A DNA stretch of 64,000 bases from NCBI GenBank assembly GCA_902799465.1, contig CADCAS010000001.1, positions 16,055 to 80,054 of the forward strand, given 5' to 3'. Numbering within the stretch: the stretch's first letter is position 1; every line of letters begins with the position of its first letter. The notes under the pieces are model-generated. The model had not been told where the DNA came from. It saw only the letters and a list, made by a program, of their open reading frames with translations, and did not search any database. This DNA is from an uncultured Eubacteriales bacterium. GTDB taxonomy: Bacteria > Bacillota > Clostridia > Christensenellales > Aristaeellaceae. The position numbers and the translations under genes were made by a program. This document shows positions 6,950 through 16,103 of the stretch, in pieces.

Positions 6950-8410
6950 TTACCGGGCTCGCCGGTCCCTTCCCTTTTGCTGATAGAACTTTGCCTTGTC
7001 CTCGTACATTCGCTCGTCGGCCAGCTTGGCCAGCTCGGACAGGCTGAGGGAGGGCTCCTCCCGTGCGTAGGCGATGCCGATGGAGACGCTCATCTCCCAC
7101 CCTCGGCGGCGGGTCCAGGTGTCCATCTTCTGCTTAAACAGCACGTCGGCCCGCTTGAGCTGCCATGCGTCGGCGTACACCAGCGCCGCGAACTCGTCGC
7201 CGCCGATGCGGTAGAGGGTGCCGTAGATGCCGTAGCACTCCTTCATGTATTCGGCGGCGTCGGTGATCAGCCAGTCCCCGGCCTCGTGGCCGTGGTGGTC
7301 GTTGATCTCCTTGAGGCCGTTCAGGTCCATGGAGATGTACACCACCTCGAGCCGCTTGGGGTCGTTTTGCAGCGCCTGCATATCGGTCTCATAAGCGCGG
7401 CGGTTGCGCATGCCGGTGAGGGAGTCGGTGTTGGCGTTCTCCTGCTCGTCGACGATGCGGCTGGTCATGCGGCGCACGATGACGGTCAGCACCCCCGCGG
7501 AGAAGAGCAGATACAGCGACAGGGTCAGCATGATCACCGGCAGGCTCCGGTTGACATAGCGCTTCTCCTGGAGGATGACGATGGTGTAGTCCTCGGGGCT
7601 TCGATAGGTGCAGTAGTACGGGCCGCCGAATTCGGTCCGCGAGACGCTGTTTAGGGCGTGGGGCTTCAGCTTTTGCAGGTCGATGCCCAGCTCGATCAGC
7701 GTCCTGCCCGCCGCGCCGTTCAGCGTCGCGCCCAAAATCTCCTCGCTCTCCCAGTCCGCCACCAGCACGTCCAGCCCCTCGTAGACGGGCAGACTGGACA
7801 CCACGTCGGATACGGTGTCGGTGCGCAGCTCCTCCAGCAGCCGCACCGGCTCGATGCCAATCTGGATCATCCGCTCGCCCTGCCCGTTCCAGCACATGGC
7901 GTACATCATGGACTTGCCCTCTGCGGTGTTCGGGGTCACGTCCTGGCACATGGCCAGCGTCCTGTCCCCCAGCATGGGCTTGAAGAAGGCCATCTGCTCG
8001 CCGGAATCCAGGGAATAGCCGTAGTAGCTGGGCACGGTGCCGCCGATGATGGTGCCCGTGGCGTCGAAGATCTGGATCTCATCGATGGACATCAGCGACG
8101 CCACGCGCTCGAGCTCCTCGATGTCGCTGTCGATGCCGGGGATGTGGTCCACCATGTAGGCCACCGCCCGGGCCCGGGTGATGTAGTTCTCCTTCAGGGA
8201 TTCCACCAGTGTCTGCTCCCTGCGGGCCTTGGCGCTCAGCAGGCCGCTCACCTCATCCGTCAGCAGCGTGGCGGTGCGGTAGGCCTGGCTTCGGTTGCCC
8301 GAGCTGATGATGAAGTCCTCGATGCCCAGCAGCAGCGCCATGACGCACACGGCAATGGCGATCAGCTGCAGCTTGTTCTGTCGACTGACGCGCTTACCGT
8401 TCCCATGCAT
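6950..8410 (-). CDS. Membrane-bound diguanylate cyclase (GGDEF) with extracytoplasmic sensor
   Basis: The product makes cyclic di-GMP from two GTP. Its 486 residues comprise a short cytoplasmic N-terminus, transmembrane helix 1 (about 15-36), an extracytoplasmic CACHE-like sensor (about 40-285), transmembrane helix 2 (about 290-312) and a C-terminal GGDEF domain. The active-site motif YRIGGDEFAAL is intact, preceded by NTDSLTGMRNRRAYE and followed by SVSIGIAYA. No EAL domain is present and no RxxD inhibitory site is obvious. The ATG at 8410 follows GGAGGGGGGAGAGG. It is a single gene between a terminator and an own promoter. Confidence 0.93.
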   Translation of the reverse strand: MHGNGKRVSRQNKLQLIAIAVCVMALLLGIEDFIISSGNRSQAYRTATLLTDEVSGLLSAKARREQTLVESLKENYITRARAVAYMVDHIPGIDSDIEELERVASLMSIDEIQIFDATGTIIGGTVPSYYGYSLDSGEQMAFFKPMLGDRTLAMCQDVTPNTAEGKSMMYAMCWNGQGERMIQIGIEPVRLLEELRTDTVSDVVSSLPVYEGLDVLVADWESEEILGATLNGAAGRTLIELGIDLQKLKPHALNSVSRTEFGGPYYCTYRSPEDYTIVILQEKRYVNRSLPVIMLTLSLYLLFSAGVLTVIVRRMTSRIVDEQENANTDSLTGMRNRRAYETDMQALQNDPKRLEVVYISMDLNGLKEINDHHGHEAGDWLITDAAEYMKECYGIYGTLYRIGGDEFAALVYADAWQLKRADVLFKQKMDTWTRRRGWEMSVSIGIAYAREEPSLSLSELAKLADERMYEDKAKFYQQKGRDRRAR

Positions 8411-8462
8411 GGCCTCTCCCCCCTCCGGGCTTTGGCGTACACTCCGCCATTTTTATATAATC

Positions 8463-8493
8463 ATTATACCACCCTCTCCCGGTCTCCCGTCAA
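8463..8493 (-). promoter_or_regulatory. Promoter of the diguanylate cyclase gene
   Basis: TTGACG (8493-8488) and TATAAT (8468-8463) on the minus strand have a 19-base spacer, slightly long, about 50 bases upstream of the start codon. Confidence 0.55.
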
Positions 8494-8618
8494 GGGAATG
8501 GCGCGAATTTGAGCGGATTGAACGTAAACATTTTGTTAGCAACAAGGCCTGTCCCATCGGCTGGCAGGGCGAGGGGCGACAGTGACGACGCCTGCCATAT
8601 TGCGACACACATCCCCCA

Positions 8619-10028
8619 TCACGCCCGATGTCCGCCAATCTGGGTGTTGCGCTCTCTGGCGGTGGCGGCGTCCAGGTAACTCATGCCCTTGAGGATGGCG
8701 TTGCCGCCGTAGCGGCTGCGGATCTCCTGGACGGCCCGCTGGATGCGGGACTCCTGCTCCAGGGCGGCGTAGTCGGTGAACATGTCCAGCTGGACGCATT
8801 CGTTGTGGGTGTCGGCGGCGGCGACGCCCAGGCGGCGGACGTACAGCTCCCGGTCCACCTGGTCATCGAAGGCCCGGAGCACGCCCGCGCGCAGCAGGTG
8901 GGCGCTGGCGCTGCGGGTGGGCAGGTGCACGGTGCCCGAGGCGTGCCGGGGGTGGAGCCGGCCGTAGTAGTCCACCGCCACCGGCCCCCGGTAGTCGCTC
9001 CGCTCCATGGACACGGGATCGAACCCCACCCACCAGGTCACCTGCTCGGTGGTCAGCCCCTTTTTCAGCAGGTCCGCGGCCAGCTGCTCCAGCATCTCCG
9101 AGAGGATCAGCCGCGCCTCCGAAAAGGCGTAGGGCCGGGGCAGCACCTGGCCCACGGACAGGGAGTGCGCCTTGGGCACGTAGCGCTTGATGTCCTCCAT
9201 CGTGCAGCTCTCCGCGCCCCAGGCGTGGTCGATCAGCAGCTCTGCGTCCACGCCGAACAGCCGGTAGAGGAACTCCTCGTCCTCCAGCGAGGTGCGGGCG
9301 ATGTCCCCCATGGTGAAGATGCCGTACTTCGCCAGCCGCCTGCACTTGCCCTCGCCGATCTGCCAGAAGGCCGTCAGCGGCCTGACCGGCCACAGCAGAC
9401 GCCGGTAGCTCGGCTCGTCCAGCGCCGCCATCCGCGCGCCGTTTTCGTCGGGCGGGGCCTTCTTCGCCACGATGTCCATGGCCACCTTGGCCAGGTACAG
9501 GTTCGTGCCGATGCCCGCGGTGGCGGTGATGCCGGTGGCCCGGAGCACATCCCGGAGCATCCGCCGGACCATGTGGCGGCAGGGGTCCTCCCCCGCCCGC
9601 GCCGCAGCGTCCCGGTACAGGCTCAGGTAGTGGGTCACGTCCATGAACACCTCGTCCACGCTGTAGACGTGGATGTCGTCCGGGGCCACATAGGTCAGAT
9701 AGATGCCGTAGATCAGCGCCGACACCCGCTCGTACTCCGCCATCCTGGGCGTGGCGATGATGAAGTCGTACCGCCGCCTGTCCCGCGCCTCCGCCAGCCG
9801 CACGGCCTGCTTCGCCTCGAACAGCCGCGGGCGGCTGGGCACCCCCAGCGCCTTCAGGGCCGGGGAAACCGCCAGACAGATGGTGTTGTCGGACCGGCTC
9901 TCGTCCGCCACCAGCAGCCGCGCCGCCAGCGGATCCAGCCCCCGCGCCACGCACTCCACCGAGGCGTAGTAGCTCTTCAAGTCCACGCAAACATACACCG
10001 ATCCCTCCACGCCGCCGCCCCCTCTCAC
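8619..10028 (-). CDS. Y-family translesion DNA polymerase (UmuC/DinP type)
   Basis: Y-family polymerases copy across damaged DNA. The 469-residue protein has the N-terminal palm motif VCVDLKSYYASVECVARGLDP (first catalytic Asp), the second catalytic cluster YSVDEVFMDVTHYL, the helix-hairpin-helix region (GIGTNLYLAKVAMDIVAKK, FWQIGEGKCRRLAKYGI) and a little-finger domain. It resembles Gram-positive UvrX/UmuC-like proteins rather than short DinB. Several in-frame GTG codons (10028, 10010, 9998) could start it; GTG 9998 with GGAGGG just upstream gives MYVCVDLK, the usual family N-terminus. A DinR/LexA box lies in its promoter. Confidence 0.93.
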   Translation of the reverse strand: MRGGGGVEGSVYVCVDLKSYYASVECVARGLDPLAARLLVADESRSDNTICLAVSPALKALGVPSRPRLFEAKQAVRLAEARDRRRYDFIIATPRMAEYERVSALIYGIYLTYVAPDDIHVYSVDEVFMDVTHYLSLYRDAAARAGEDPCRHMVRRMLRDVLRATGITATAGIGTNLYLAKVAMDIVAKKAPPDENGARMAALDEPSYRRLLWPVRPLTAFWQIGEGKCRRLAKYGIFTMGDIARTSLEDEEFLYRLFGVDAELLIDHAWGAESCTMEDIKRYVPKAHSLSVGQVLPRPYAFSEARLILSEMLEQLAADLLKKGLTTEQVTWWVGFDPVSMERSDYRGPVAVDYYGRLHPRHASGTVHLPTRSASAHLLRAGVLRAFDDQVDRELYVRRLGVAAADTHNECVQLDMFTDYAALEQESRIQRAVQEIRSRYGGNAILKGMSYLDAATARERNTQIGGHRA

Positions 10029-10033
10029 CCCCT

Positions 10034-10063
10034 ATTATAATATCGAACACATGTTCTTGTCAA
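10034..10063 (-). promoter_or_regulatory. SOS promoter with DinR/LexA box
   Basis: On the minus strand TTGACA (10063-10058) and TATAAT (10039-10034) have an 18-base spacer. The spacer contains CGAACACATGTTCT (read on the plus strand at 10044-10057), matching 13 of 14 positions of the Firmicutes LexA consensus CGAACRNRYGTTYG. LexA bound here would block the polymerase, so the polymerase is predicted to be SOS-induced. Confidence 0.85.
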
Positions 10064-10076
10064 GGCCGATTTCACC

Positions 10077-10106
10077 TTGACGCAGCGAAGAATATTTTGG
10101 TATAAT
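10077..10106 (+). promoter_or_regulatory. Promoter of the WYL regulator
   Basis: TTGACG (10077-10082) and TATAAT (10101-10106) have an 18-base spacer and diverge from the SOS promoter. The LexA box is about 20 bases upstream, so LexA might also influence this side. Confidence 0.7.
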
Positions 10107-10117
10107 TCGGGAAAGAG

Positions 10118-10249
10118 CAATGGACAATGGAGAATGGAGAATGAATGTGGAAATCCTTCGGATTTCTTTTTCCAATTCCCCCTGTCATCCAATAAATCCG
10201 AATGGATTTGTCCCGTCATTTTCCATTCTCCCTTATCCATTATCAATTC
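10118..10249. repeat. Heptad-arm inverted repeat element E3 (unit GGAGAAT)
   Basis: The left arm (10118-10143) is AATGGAC-AATGGAG-AATGGAG-AATG. The right arm (10217-10249), in reverse complement, is GATAATG-GATAAGG-GAGAATG-GAAAATG. The inner part has the small hairpin AAATCCTTCGGATTT, also present in E7. The element forms the 5' untranslated leader of the WYL regulator. Confidence 0.8.
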
Positions 10250-10262
10250 TACGGAGGTTCCC

Positions 10263-11234
10263 ATGTCGAGCAACCGTTCACGAATACTTTTCCTCGCGCG
10301 GCTTTTCAGCGAGGAGACGGACGAGGATCACGGGCTGACGCTGTCGGACGTCAACGGGCGGCTGGAGGCGGCGGGCATGAAGACTGTGACGCGCAAGACG
10401 CTGTACGAGGACGTGGAGCAGCTGCGGGAATCGGGGCTGGACATCCAGGCGGACCACCGGGGCCGGTCCTATTACTACTTCCAGGGGGACCGGGAGTTTG
10501 AGCTGCCGGAGCTCAAGCTGCTGGTGGACTCGGTGCAGGCGTCCCGGTTCATCACGGAGCGGAAGTCGCGACAGCTTATCAAGAAGCTGGAGAGCCTCGC
10601 CAGCCGCCACCAGGCCCGGGCGCTCCACCGCCAGGTGCTGATCTCCGGGCGGGTCAAGAGCATGAACGAGTCCATCTACTACAACGTGGACAAGCTCCAC
10701 GCCGCCATCAACCAGGATTCCCAGATCCAGTTCCAGTACTTCCAGTGGGACGTGCACAAGCGCATGGTCCCCCGCCGGGACGGCGCGGTTTACACCGTCA
10801 GCCCCTGGGCGCTGATCCTGGACAGCGACAACTACTATCTGGTGGGCTTCGAGGATGGCAAAATCAAGCACTACCGCGTGGACAAGATGCTGCGCATCAA
10901 GGCCACCGGCGTCCCGCGGGAGGGGCGCGAGCACTATCACGCCGAGGACTACGGCAGCCGCAGCGTGTTCGGCATGTTCGGCGGCCAGGTGACGCGGGTG
11001 TCGCTGCTGGCGGAAAACTGGATGGCGGGCATACTCATCGACCGCTTCGGCGCGGACATTCCCATGGTCCCCGCCGACGAAGGCCACTTCGAGGCCCTGG
11101 TCAGCGTAGCGGTCAGCCCCCAGTTCTTCGGCTGGCTGTTCAGCCTGGGCGAGGGCATCCGCCTCACCGGCCCCCAGCCCGTAGTGAACCAGCTCCGGGC
11201 GACGCTGGAAAAGCTGAGTGGGATCTATGAATAG
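10263..11234 (+). CDS. WYL-domain transcriptional regulator (helix-turn-helix plus WYL)
   Basis: The 323-residue protein has an N-terminal DeoR/HTH_11-like domain (SRILFLARLFSEET to TVTRKTLYEDVEQLRESGLDI). A WYL sensor follows (about residues 140-220: SQIQFQYFQWDVHKRMV, YTVSPWALILDSDNYYLVGF, IKHYRVDKM), and then the C-terminal WCX extension. WYL proteins usually sense nucleic acid or small ligands and often control DNA-damage or defence genes. The ATG at 10263 has ACGGAGGTT upstream. The divergent SOS-polymerase neighbour makes a DNA-damage role plausible but unproven. Confidence 0.92.
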   Translation: MSSNRSRILFLARLFSEETDEDHGLTLSDVNGRLEAAGMKTVTRKTLYEDVEQLRESGLDIQADHRGRSYYYFQGDREFELPELKLLVDSVQASRFITERKSRQLIKKLESLASRHQARALHRQVLISGRVKSMNESIYYNVDKLHAAINQDSQIQFQYFQWDVHKRMVPRRDGAVYTVSPWALILDSDNYYLVGFEDGKIKHYRVDKMLRIKATGVPREGREHYHAEDYGSRSVFGMFGGQVTRVSLLAENWMAGILIDRFGADIPMVPADEGHFEALVSVAVSPQFFGWLFSLGEGIRLTGPQPVVNQLRATLEKLSGIYE

Positions 11235-11236
11235 TC

Positions 11237-11270
11237 AGAGCGCAGGAACGGCATTTCGTTCCTGCGCTCT
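11237..11270. terminator. Bidirectional terminator
   Basis: A perfect 14-bp stem (11237-11250 with 11257-11270) with a 6-base loop lies between two convergent genes. Confidence 0.8.
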
Positions 11271-11287
11271 GTCATATAAATGGGGCG

Positions 11288-12478
11288 TTATCCGATGGGC
11301 TCTGCGAACACCCTTCCGAAGATGTCCAGCGCCTCATCCAGCAGCTTTTCGTTGAGGGAGGCCATGTAGCTGGTGCGCAGCAGGCACAGCTCGGGCGGCG
11401 TGGCGGGCGGAAGGACGGGATTGACGTAGACCCCGGCGTCGTAGAGCTGGCGGGCGCGAATCAGCGTGGCCTCGGCGGTGTAGGTGTAGATGGGGATGAT
11501 GGGCGTCTGGGCCTCGATGATCGGTATGCCGCGCGCCTTTAAGCCCCTGCGCATGTAGGCGGACAGTTCGGACAGCCGGGTCACGATCTCCGGGCGCGCC
11601 TCGATGTAGCGCAGAGAGGCCAGCGCGATGGCCGCGGAGGCCGGCGGTATGGAGGCGGAGAAGATGAAGGGCCGGGAGTTGTGGCGCACATAGTCCACCA
11701 CCTCGGCCTTGGCCACCAGATAGCCGCCCAGGGAGGCCAGGGACTTGGAGAAGGTGCCCATGATCAGGTCCACCTCGTCCTCCAGTCCGAAGTGGGACGC
11801 GGTGCCGCGCCCGCCCTCGCCGATGACCCCCAGGCCGTGGGCGTCGTCCACCATCACCCGCGCGCCGTACTTTTTGGCCAGCGCCACGATCTCCGGCAGC
11901 TTTGCGATGTCGCCGCCCATGGAGAACACGCCGTCGGTGACGATCAGGCAGCCTGCGCTCTCGGGGATCTTTTTCAGCTGGATCTCCAGCTCCTCCATAT
12001 TGGCGTGGCCGTAGGTCAGCATGCGGCCATAGGACAGCTTGCAGCCGTCGTAGATGGAGGCGTGGTTTTCCTTGTCGCAGATCACGTAATCGCCGTGGCC
12101 GACGATGGCGGAGATGATGCCCAGGTTGGACTGGAACCCGGTGGAAAAGGTGCAGCAGGCCTCCTTGTGCAAAAACTGCGCCAGCTCCGCCTCCAGCTCC
12201 AGGTGCAGCCGCAGCGTGCCGTTTAAGAAGCGGGAGCCGGAGCAGCCGGTGCCGTACTGCTCAAGCGCCTTAAGTCCCGCCTCCTGTACCTCGGAGCAGG
12301 TGGTCAGGCCCAGATAGTTGTTGGAACCCAGCATGATGCGCCGCTTGCCCTCCATGACCACCTCGGCGTCCTGCCGGGTCTCCAGGGCGTGGAAATAGGG
12401 ATAAAGCCCCTTCTGCCGCAGCTCGTTTGCCAGGGAATACTGATAGCATTTGTTAAAGATATCCAATGACGTTCTCAC
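11288..12478 (-). CDS. Alpha-oxoamine synthase-type PLP enzyme (KBL/BioF/SPT family)
   Basis: This family condenses an amino acid with an acyl-CoA (glycine C-acetyltransferase, BioF or serine palmitoyltransferase). The 396-residue protein has the family N-terminus (NNYLGLTTCSEVQEAGLKAL), the GSRFLNGT loop, the PLP-stacking region (CCTFSTGFQSNLG), the DDAHGLGVIGEGGRGT motif and the PLP lysine in GTFSKSLASLGGY. No tdh (expected beside kbl), bio genes or acyl carrier protein lies nearby, so the substrate cannot be assigned. The start at 12478 is preceded by AAGGAGTGAG. Confidence 0.85.
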   Translation of the reverse strand: MRTSLDIFNKCYQYSLANELRQKGLYPYFHALETRQDAEVVMEGKRRIMLGSNNYLGLTTCSEVQEAGLKALEQYGTGCSGSRFLNGTLRLHLELEAELAQFLHKEACCTFSTGFQSNLGIISAIVGHGDYVICDKENHASIYDGCKLSYGRMLTYGHANMEELEIQLKKIPESAGCLIVTDGVFSMGGDIAKLPEIVALAKKYGARVMVDDAHGLGVIGEGGRGTASHFGLEDEVDLIMGTFSKSLASLGGYLVAKAEVVDYVRHNSRPFIFSASIPPASAAIALASLRYIEARPEIVTRLSELSAYMRRGLKARGIPIIEAQTPIIPIYTYTAEATLIRARQLYDAGVYVNPVLPPATPPELCLLRTSYMASLNEKLLDEALDIFGRVFAEPIG

Positions 12479-12510
12479 TCCTTAATCACACGCAGCAAAT
12501 ATACGGTATG

Positions 12511-12539
12511 ATTATACCACACTGATTCGCAGAATTGAA
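12511..12539 (-). promoter_or_regulatory. Promoter of the alpha-oxoamine synthase gene
   Basis: An extended -10, TGGTATAAT (TATAAT at 12516-12511), with a weak TTCAAT -35 at 17-base spacing. Confidence 0.5.
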
Positions 12540-12591
12540 CCAAATTGGACTTCGGAATGGTAAAATTGTTGTTGAATCGCGGGGCGGGGCA

Positions 12592-12619
12592 TTTACAAAT
12601 CGTGAAAATGGGGTATAAT
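12592..12619 (+). promoter_or_regulatory. Promoter of the ileS T-box transcript
   Basis: TTTACA (12592-12597) and TATAAT (12614-12619) have a 16-base spacer. Transcription would begin just before the T-box leader. Confidence 0.65.
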
Positions 12620-12629
12620 GATATAGGTA

Positions 12630-12870
12630 ATATTTATGCGTTGACGAGGCATGCCCTCGACATCGGGCGCAGAGCGAGCCGGAGTATGGTGCAAGTCCGG
12701 AGGTCCGAGTCCTGGGGAATCCCCTCCGAGCAGCGGGGTCGAAAGCGTCAGTAGGTCCCGCCGGGCCGCGCCCGGTACAGCGCGAGCAGAGAGAGCGCAA
12801 ACAATGCGCTAATTTGGGTGGTACCGCGAGCGTCTTCGTCCCAAGGTGGGATGAGGGCCTATTATTTTTG
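12630..12870 (+). promoter_or_regulatory. T-box leader upstream of ileS
   Basis: T-box leaders bind uncharged tRNA and switch between a terminator and an antiterminator. The hallmark GGGTGGTACCGCG is at 12816-12828. Stem I is closed by TGACG (12642-12646) and CGTCA (12746-12750). A terminator stem CTTCGTCCC/GGGATGAGG (12834-12842 with 12848-12856) is followed by a T-rich tract. By the downstream gene the tRNA should be tRNA-Ile. I could not place the specifier codon with certainty; ATC occurs at 12661-12663 and 12719-12721. This leader fills most of the 405-base gap before ileS. Confidence 0.92.
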
Positions 12871-12883
12871 GGGAGGAACGCAC

Positions 12884-15800
12884 ATGTTTGAAAAGGTTTC
12901 CACGGCACTTGACTTCCAGCAGCGCGAGCAGGAGGTCATCAGGTTCTGGAATGACAACGACATCTTTAAAAAGTCCATGGACCAGCGCAAGGGCGCGGAC
13001 GTATGGACCTTCTTCGACGGCCCGCCGACGGCAAACGGCAAGCCCCACATCGGCCACATCGAGACCCGCGCGCTGAAGGACCTGTTCCCCCGCTACTGGA
13101 CCATGAAGGGCAAGTCCGTCACCCGCAAGGCCGGCTGGGACACCCACGGCCTGCCGGTGGAGCTGGAGGTGGAGAAGCTGCTGGGCCTGGACGGCAAGGA
13201 GCAGATCGAGGAATACGGCATCGAGCCCTTCATCAAGAAGTGCAAGGAGTCCGTGTGGAAGTACAAGGGCGAATGGGAGCGCATGTCCGAGCGCGTGGGC
13301 TACTGGGCCGACATGGAGCACCCCTACATCACCTATGACAACGACTACATCGAGTCCGAGTGGTGGTCCCTCAAGCAGATCGCCGACAAGGGCCTGCTGT
13401 ACAAGGGCCACAAGGTGGTCCCCTACTGCCCCCGCTGCGGCACCGCGCTGTCCTCCCACGAGGTCAGCCAGGGCTACAAGGAGGTCAAGGAGCGCTCCGC
13501 CGTGGTTCGGTTCAAGGTGAAAGATGAAGAGAACACCTATATCTACGCCTGGACCACCACCCCCTGGACCCTGCCCAGCAACGTGGCGCTGTGCGTGAAC
13601 CCCAGCGAGACCTACGCGAAATTCGACTACGACGGCCGCACTGTCATCATGGGCGACGCCCTGATCGAGAAGGTGCTGGGCGAGGGCGTCGAGGTGCAGA
13701 ACAAGGTGACCTTCCCCGGCAGCGAATTGAAGGGTCTGCGCTATGAGCCGCTGTTCGACTTCCAGGTCAAGGCCATCGAGGGCGTGGACAACGCCCAGAA
13801 CGCCTGGACGGTGGTCTGCGACGACTACGTCACCATGACCGACGGCACCGGCGTGGTTCATCAGGCCCCCGCGTTCGGCGAGGACGACGCCCGCGTGGGC
13901 CGCGAGAACCATATCCCCTTCCTCCAGCTGGTCAACACCCGTGGCGAGATGACCGAGGTCACCCGCTGGCCCGGCGTGTTCGTCAAGAAGGCCGACCCGA
14001 TGATCCTGGATGAGCTGGACAAGGAGGGCAAGCTGGTCTCCGCGCCCTACTTCACCCACGACTATCCCTTCTGCTGGCGCTGCGACACCCCGCTGATCTA
14101 CTACGCCCGCTCCACCTGGTTCATCCGCATGACCGCCGTGCGGGACAACCTGCTCAAGAACAACAACACCGTCAACTGGTATCCCGACAACATCCGCGAG
14201 GGCCGCTTCGGCAACTTCCTGGAGAATGTCATCGACTGGGGCCTGTCCCGCGAGCGCTATTGGGGCACTCCGCTGCCGGTGTGGGTGTGCAAGTGCGGCA
14301 AGATCCACGTGGTGGGCTCCCGCCAGGAGCTGAAGGAGCTGGGCAGCATCGACGGACAGCCCGTGCCGGACGACATCGAGCTGCATCGTCCCTACATCGA
14401 CGCCGTGACCCTCACCTGCCCCGACTGCGGCGGCGTGATGCGCAGGACGCCCGAGGTCATCGACTGCTGGTACGACTCCGGCAGCATGCCCTTCGCGCAG
14501 TGGCACTATCCCTTTGAGAACAAGGAGATCTTCGAGGCCAACTTCCCGGCCAACTTCATCTCCGAGGCCATCGACCAGACCCGCGGCTGGTTCTACACCC
14601 TCATGGCCATCGGCACGCTGCTGTTCGACCGCAGCCCCTTCGAGAACTGCGTGGTCATGGGCCACGTGCAGGACGCCGAGGGCCGCAAGATGTCCAAGCA
14701 CCTGGGCAACGTGGTCAATCCCTGGGACGTGCTGCGCCGTGCGCTGGTACTTCTACGCCAACGGCGCGCCGTGGCTGCCCACCCGCTTCTCCCACGAGCT
14801 GGTCAGCGAGATGCAGTCCAAGTTCATGGGCACGCTGTGGAACACCTACGCCTTCTTCACCATGTATGCCTCCATCGACGACTACCGGCCGGAGGCGCAC
14901 AGGGCCGATCCCGCCGACTTCACGCTGATGGACAAGTGGGCGCTCTCCAAGCTGAACACCCTGGTGAAGTTCGTGGACGAGGGCCTGCAGCAGTACAAGA
15001 TCACCGAGACCGCCCGCGCCATCCAGGCCTTCGTGGACGAGCTGTCCAACTGGTATGTGCGCCTGTCGAAGTCCCGCTTCTGGGGCAAGGACTGGACCGG
15101 TGACAAGAAGGCCGCCTATGAGACCCTCTACACCGTGCTGACCACGCTGTGCAAGCTGGCCGCGCCCTACGTGCCCTTCATGACCGAGAGCATGTACCGC
15201 AAACTGGTGGTGGGCAACGTGTCCGGCGCGCCCGAATCCGTCCACCTGTGCGACTACCCCGTGGCCGACGAAAGCTTGATCGACGCCCGTCTCGAGGCCG
15301 AGATGGAGGAGGTCATGGCCGCGGTGCAGCTTGGCCGCGCCTGCCGCGCCACCGCCAACATCAAGGTCCGCCAGGCCCTGTCCACGCTGTACGTCAAGGG
15401 CGCGAAGCTCTCCGATGCCTGCGCCGCGCTGATCCGTGACGAGCTGAACGTGGAGGACGTGCAGTACATCGAGGACGCCCGCGCCTTCACCACCTATCAG
15501 ATCAAGCCCCAGCTGCGCACCCTGGGCCGCAGGTACGGCAAGCTGGTGCCCGCCATCGGCGAGTACCTCAAGACCGTGGACGGCAATGCCTTCGTGGACG
15601 CGCTGGACAAGGACGGCAGCGTGAAGTTCGACGTCCAGGGAAGCGTTGTGGAGCTGTCAAAGGACGACTGCCTCATCGCCCCCGCCCAGAAGGAGGGCTT
15701 CGTCTCCCAGAACGAGAACGACATGACCGTGGTCATCGACACCAACCTGACCCCGGCGCTGATCGAGAAGGGCTATGTCCGCGAGGTCATCTCTAAGCTC

Positions 15801-16022
15801 CAGACCATGCGCAAGGAGGCCGGCTTCGACGTGGTGGACCGCATCGCCGTGACCTATCAGGCCAGCGATACCCTCGCCCCCGTCCTCGCCCGCAACGCCG
15901 AGACCATCTCCGCCGCCGTCCTCGCCACCGCCTTCGCCCAGGCCGAGGCGCCCGCCGACGCCTACAGGAAGGATTGGAACATCAACGGCGAAAAGGCCAC
16001 GCTGAGCGTGAAGAAGAACTAA
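12884..16022 (+). pseudogene. ileS: Isoleucyl-tRNA synthetase, interrupted by a frameshift near 14735
   Basis: IleRS charges tRNA-Ile. The first frame (from ATG 12884, GGGGAGGAA upstream) reads a normal class Ia synthetase: [19 protein letters not shown] (HIGH), the editing domain ([22 protein letters not shown]), [12 protein letters not shown] and [18 protein letters not shown] (KMSKS variant). At 14735 the sequence jumps frame; the match resumes as [19 protein letters not shown] and continues through the anticodon-binding domain to 16022. Compared with the usual DVL-x6-AVRWYFY spacing about 17 bases are missing. The first frame otherwise runs to a stop at 15103. It resembles the long, eukaryote-like (ileS2) class. 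A dead sole IleRS would be lethal, so an assembly or sequencing error, or a second copy elsewhere, is likely. Confidence 0.88.
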
Positions 16023-16036
16023 AACAAGCGACAGTT

Positions 16037-16068
16037 AACGGCGGCCCCGCGATTGCGGGGCCGCCGTT
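16037..16068 (+). terminator. Terminator after ileS
   Basis: A perfect 14-bp GC-rich stem (16037-16050 with 16055-16068) and GATT loop, followed by TGTGTTATG. It lies between convergent genes and could act both ways. Confidence 0.75.
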
Positions 16069-16103
16069 GTGTTATGTGATAAGAACTTTTTACCTCATCA
16101 GTC

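Noticed and set aside
11288..12478. Naming the PLP enzyme kbl or bioF
   Set aside because: No tdh or biotin genes nearby and the subfamily residues cannot be separated by eye.
12661..12721. Exact T-box specifier codon
   Set aside because: Two ATC triplets are possible and the stem I fold could not be settled by eye.
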